From the NCBI RefSeq assembly GCF_018375725.1, contig NZ_JAHACR010000148.1:1-9812 (forward strand): a stretch of DNA of 9,812 nucleotides, in the 5' to 3' direction. Positions 8,036 through 9,812 of the stretch are shown in pieces. The stretch comes from Burkholderia sp. (GTDB taxonomy: Bacteria; Pseudomonadota; Gammaproteobacteria; Burkholderiales; Burkholderiaceae). The first letter of the stretch is position 1. The number at the start of each line of letters is the position of its first letter. Below the pieces are notes generated by a model. The model was not told the origin of the DNA. It saw nothing but the letters and a program-made list of their open reading frames with translations, and made no database searches. Made by a program: the position numbers and the translations under genes.

Positions 8036-8099
8036 TATACCCCAGCCTAGCGAAAACTACAGATACCAACCGTAATTTGTAGATGCCATCGAACTCCCT
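8036..8099. promoter_or_regulatory. divergent intergenic control region
   Basis: Sixty-four bases separate the divergent 5' ends of the unrecognised gene and the small HTH gene. The stretch is A/T-richer than its surroundings and contains the short inverted pair CTACA (8057-8061) and TGTAG (8078-8082). It must hold promoters for one or both genes, but I cannot assign clear -35/-10 elements. Confidence 0.35.
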
Positions 8100-8336
8100 A
8101 TGACAGCCACCCTCGCGACCCTGAAGGAACGCTATTCCGTCTTGATGACGCTGGACCAACTCGCGGAGATTCTTGACCGCAGCCCGGAAGGACTCCGCAT
8201 CAGCCTGAGCACGTCACGATCCAATTGGGCACAGCACATCAACGCTACCAAGGTTCACATCGGCCGACGGATCTACTTCCGCACGGAAGCAATTGCCCGA
8301 TTGATAGACGAACAGTTCTCTGTTCAAAAGCCGTGA
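8100..8336 (+). CDS. small HTH-type DNA-binding protein, plasmid/phage type
   Basis: A 78-residue protein. A helix-turn-helix-like segment (about 16-38: MTLDQLAEILDRSPEGLRIS) is followed by a basic hairpin KVHIGRRIYFRTEAIARLIDE (51-71) like the wing of excisionase- or MerR-like small DNA-binding proteins. Similar short proteins sit just before replication genes in plasmids and integrative elements; this is recognition by pattern, not by search. It could repress the operon, act as an excisionase, or assist replication. The start at 8100 has no strong ribosome site; an internal ATG (residue 16) would remove the first helix and is less likely. The next gene begins eight bases after its stop, so the two are co-transcribed. 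Confidence 0.75.
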   Translation: MTATLATLKERYSVLMTLDQLAEILDRSPEGLRISLSTSRSNWAQHINATKVHIGRRIYFRTEAIARLIDEQFSVQKP

Positions 8337-8344
8337 GCCCCGCC

Positions 8345-8947
8345 ATGAACGAACGACAGGGGGAATTCTTCCGCGCGGAAACGACATGGTTCCATGTGTT
8401 TCACTCGATGATCGCGACGGGGGATATCGCGCGCATAGGGCCGTACGCGGTCACGGTCTATCTGGTGATCAAGGCCCACGCAAATTTCGAAACAGGGAAG
8501 TCCTTTCCCGGCATCGACACCCTGGTAATGGAATCCGGCATCAGCCGCAGCCAAGTCCTCCGCTCGCTGGAAGCTCTCGAGGTCAACGGATACATCACGA
8601 GAACCCGCAAGGGGCGACGCAACGAATACCGGCTCCGCGAGAAGATTTGCATCCAAGATGGGGCTGGGCGCCCTGCGGCCGTGGCAACGTGGGACTACCT
8701 CCCCTCTTCGATCAAAGCAGCCACTGCCGACCTGAAAAACGTCTTGGTCTCAGGGGATTTCTCTGGGTCAAGAATCGTCCAGATCGAGCGGTTGCAGGTC
8801 AACGTCACGCATGCCAGTGGCAACGCCGTCGTTTTCAATGCGCAGGATATCGCCTGTCTGCCTGAAGAAATGCGCGACATGTTGCTGTCGTTGCGGACAA
8901 AGATCGAGGCTCGGCGGCAGGAGGAGGTTATACACAGATCTACCTGA
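8345..8947 (+). CDS. winged-helix protein of replication-initiator type (HTH_36-like)
   Basis: A 200-residue protein. The region about 15-97 folds by pattern as a winged helix: RIGPYAVTVYLVIKAHAN, then GKSFPGIDTLVMESGISRSQVLRSLEALEVNGYI (51-84) as the HTH, and TRTRKGRRNEYRL (85-97) as the wing. This arrangement (KSFPS...LA...G.SR..V.R....LE..G.I) is typical of HTH_36 domains in plasmid and phage replication proteins and some regulators. The C-terminal half (100-200) is not recognised; it ends in a charged helix (EEMRDMLLSLRTKIEARRQEE). ATG 8345 is preferred over longer in-frame starts because those overlap the upstream gene. The ribosome site is weak, suggesting translational coupling. Its last codons contain a DnaA box and the repeat region begins at once downstream, consistent with an initiator next to its origin. 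A transcriptional regulator is the main alternative. Confidence 0.8.
   Translation: MNERQGEFFRAETTWFHVFHSMIATGDIARIGPYAVTVYLVIKAHANFETGKSFPGIDTLVMESGISRSQVLRSLEALEVNGYITRTRKGRRNEYRLREKICIQDGAGRPAAVATWDYLPSSIKAATADLKNVLVSGDFSGSRIVQIERLQVNVTHASGNAVVFNAQDIACLPEEMRDMLLSLRTKIEARRQEEVIHRST
8928..8936 (+). promoter_or_regulatory. DnaA box, perfect consensus
   Basis: TTATACACA fits the DnaA consensus TTATNCACA at all positions. It lies in the final codons of the winged-helix gene, directly before the repeat-rich region. A single 9-mer of this degeneracy can occur by chance, less readily in G/C-rich DNA. Its meaning depends on the neighbouring repeats. Confidence 0.5.
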
Positions 8948-8950
8948 TAC

Positions 8951-8972
8951 GTGTCAGGCAGATACCTGACAC
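8951..8972. repeat. 8-bp inverted repeat after the winged-helix gene
   Basis: GTGTCAGG (8951-8958) and CCTGACAC (8965-8972) are perfect inverted copies with six bases between. Related pieces follow: ACCTGATAC at 8942 and GCCTGAGTGACAC near 9017. There is no T-run, so it reads better as an operator or initiator-binding site than as a terminator. Confidence 0.55.
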
Positions 8973-9031
8973 ATTCACATCGGTGTCCAGTTGACATCAT
9001 TTCGCCGGGAATTGGTGCCTGAGTGACACCC

Positions 9032-9062
9032 TAACAAGATAGCTATTTATTGTTAACAAGAT
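9032..9062 (+). repeat. TAACAAGAT direct repeats with a TTGTTAACAA palindrome
   Basis: TAACAAGAT occurs at 9032-9040 and 9054-9062, exactly 22 bases apart, two helical turns. The second copy overlaps the perfect palindrome TTGTTAACAA (9050-9059). The DNA between (AGCTATTTATTG) is A/T-rich for this genome. It could be an origin element or operator. Confidence 0.5.
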
Positions 9063-9174
9063 GCGCCTCACTTGCCCGGCGGCTGAGGATAACTCTTGCC
9101 ATCGCACCAAAAAAGAAACCCGCAACAGCAGCGCTCGCTGGCGCGCACGGATGACCGCCGAATCGACTCCAACG

Positions 9175-9186
9175 ATCCACGTGGAT
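9175..9186. promoter_or_regulatory. 12-bp perfect palindrome before a ribosome binding site
   Basis: ATCCACGTGGAT is fully self-complementary. It is followed at once by AGAAGGA (9187-9193) and an ATG at 9199. The position suits an operator for the small gene. It also contains CCAC in both directions, loosely like half DnaA boxes, but with too many mismatches to call. Confidence 0.45.
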
Positions 9187-9198
9187 AGAAGGAATCCT

Positions 9199-9564
9199 AT
9201 GAATAATTGCCGTCGTCGCCGACATATTCCGCCTACCGACCTTGTAGCACTGCATCGAGAGGTGCTTGCCCGCGGCCCGGAAGCTGCATTGCCACAAATC
9301 CTCAGCGTGCCGGCCAGTTTATTTGCACACACAACGCACACGGATTGCACACGGTCGCTCAGGATGCACACGTTCTGCCCTCCAAATGCACACGGCTTGC
9401 ACCTCGCACCGCACTGCTTTGATGGCAGTAACGTGCTTGGGCCGACTTTTCGCAACGTTGCCCCTCTTTTCGCCCCCGGCATGTACCCGTTTTGTGCTCG
9501 CACCCTCGCCGGGCCCGCTCTTTGTACCCGGAATCCTGATTTAAAACCCGAAAGAAAAGGCTAG
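9199..9564 (+). CDS. possible small gene or gene remnant, 121 aa
   Basis: An ATG with a good ribosome site (AGAAGGA, five bases before it) opens a 121-codon frame. The first ~37 residues look protein-like: a basic start CRRRRHIPP, then TDLVALHREVLARGPEAALPQILSVPASLFA, similar in outline to the first helices of short HTH proteins in which a segment like ARALAGLPVRRGT would follow. From residue 38 the frame instead runs through the TGCACAC repeats, giving a His/Thr/Cys-rich stretch (HTTHTDCTRS, MHTFCPPNAHG) of unusual composition, then no recognisable domain. So the start may be a real gene whose 3' part is replaced by or decayed into the repeat region, or the whole frame may be chance. The frame is open from 9061, but the ribosome site favours 9199. 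Confidence 0.35.
   Translation: MNNCRRRRHIPPTDLVALHREVLARGPEAALPQILSVPASLFAHTTHTDCTRSLRMHTFCPPNAHGLHLAPHCFDGSNVLGPTFRNVAPLFAPGMYPFCARTLAGPALCTRNPDLKPERKG
9324..9404 (+). repeat. iteron-like array of TGCACAC motifs
   Basis: GCACAC begins at 9325, 9336, 9347, 9366 and 9388, with a degenerate copy (GCACCT) at 9399. Four of the six read (A/T)TGCACAC(G)(G/T) or close to it. The steps are 11, 11, 19, 22 and 11 bases, so nearly all lie on one face of the helix. Phased direct repeats like these are the hallmark of iterons bound by plasmid replication initiators, or of multi-site operators. They lie about 380 bases after the winged-helix gene and the DnaA box. Confidence 0.6.
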
Positions 9565-9577
9565 TGGAACATAAAGA

Positions 9578-9647
9578 GCGTGTTACACGCCACGTCACTT
9601 CTGCGGCCGAAGCCCCGAATTTTATAGCTTTGGCGCGTATTACACAC
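9578..9647. repeat. GCGTGTTACACGC palindrome and a near copy
   Basis: GCGTGTTACACGC (9578-9590) is a perfect inverted repeat with one central base. GCGTATTACACAC (9635-9647) differs from it at two positions and is 57 bases further. The pair could be binding sites for one regulator. No gene covers them. Confidence 0.45.
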
Positions 9648-9670
9648 TCGTCAAATTCTGGATGCTTGTG

Positions 9671-9699
9671 ACACATAGGGAACACATGAAGGAACACCT
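9671..9699 (+). repeat. ACACAT repeats at helical-turn spacing
   Basis: ACACAT begins at 9671 and 9682, and ACACCT at 9694, steps of 11 and 12 bases; the last two are preceded by GGA (GGAACAC at 9679 and 9691). They resemble the CACAC core of the larger array about 270 bases upstream. Confidence 0.4.
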
Positions 9700-9748
9700 T
9701 ACTGCGCGCCTCGATACGCATCTGTGGAGCAGCCCCCTGAAACGCCGG

Positions 9749-9792
9749 ACACAGTCACCCACTTACAATAACGGGTAGGCATAAGACTGTGT
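9749..9792. repeat. 8-bp inverted repeat near the right edge
   Basis: ACACAGTC (9749-9756) and GACTGTGT (9785-9792) are perfect inverted copies 28 bases apart. The 248 bases from 9565 to 9812 hold this, the two repeat groups before it, and no gene that I can support on either strand. Confidence 0.35.
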
Positions 9793-9812
9793 TTTCGACT
9801 AACACCAGGCAG

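Larger units (their letters stand above)
5898..9812 (+). mobile_element. left part of an integrative element next to tRNA-Met
   Basis: A tyrosine recombinase gene lies directly downstream of a tRNA gene, followed by an unrecognised gene, a small DNA-binding protein, a replication-type winged-helix protein and a repeat-rich stretch. Gene density and base composition loosen compared with the very G/C-biased core genes to the left. The left boundary is set by convention at the end of the tRNA terminator; it could be inside the tRNA 3' end, the usual attachment site of such integrases. No copy of the tRNA 3' end appears elsewhere in the window, so the right end lies beyond it. Whether it is a plasmid-like integrating element, a prophage or an ICE cannot be told: no structural phage, relaxase or transfer gene is visible. 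Confidence 0.65.

Noticed and set aside
9324..9404. CRISPR array
   Set aside because: The repeat unit is only 7-9 bases with 4-15-base gaps; CRISPR repeats are longer with uniform spacers, and no cas gene is present.
8997..9503. A 168-codon minus-strand frame
   Set aside because: Cys/Arg-rich translation without domain pattern, no ribosome site noticed, and it crosses the repeat array.
5858..9812. Second copy of the tRNA 3' end (attR)
   Set aside because: I scanned for pieces of GGTTCGAGTCCCTGATTCGC after the tRNA and found none, so the far attachment site is probably outside the window.

Overview
The window looks like a high-GC betaproteobacterial chromosome, most probably Burkholderia (cepacia-complex type). 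This rests on the RecA sequence, strong G/C preference at third codon positions, and the order recA, OmpR-type regulator, TctE-type kinase, sugar/acid-type MFS transporter and tRNA-Met(CAT). No database search was possible, so the genus is inferred from recognition.

Positions 1-5857 are ordinary core chromosome. recA (227-1294, minus strand) has a textbook LexA box (1374-1393) inside its promoter and is followed by three consecutive hairpins (220-63), the last resembling a terminator. The start of recX may be cut by the left edge. On the plus strand a two-component system follows: response regulator 1492-2217 and histidine kinase 2236-3765. After a 224-base spacer comes an MHS-family MFS transporter (3990-5648) with an unusual ~110-residue periplasmic insert. 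The kinase sensor region looks TctE-like, so the pair may sense a carboxylate and control the transporter; that link is inference from gene order. A tRNA-Met(CAT) gene (5781-5857) with a near-consensus promoter and a perfect terminator closes this part.

From about 5898 to the right edge the window looks like the left end of an integrative element inserted beside the tRNA. It holds a complete tyrosine recombinase (6002-7051), an unrecognised convergent gene (7022-8035, minus strand), a small HTH-type DNA-binding protein (8100-8336) and, 8 bases later, a winged-helix protein of replication-initiator type (8345-8947).

The remaining 865 bases (8948-9812) are poor in coding signal and rich in short repeats. 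A perfect DnaA box sits in the last codons of the winged-helix gene. Next come an inverted repeat, paired TAACAAGAT repeats, a 12-base palindrome directly before a well-placed ribosome binding site (possible small gene 9199-9564), an array of TGCACAC motifs spaced largely at 11 or 22 bases, and further CACA-type repeats. My reading is that this is a candidate plasmid-like replication or control region carried by the element. The repeats are visible; the function is inferred. The element's far end and its second attachment site are outside the window.
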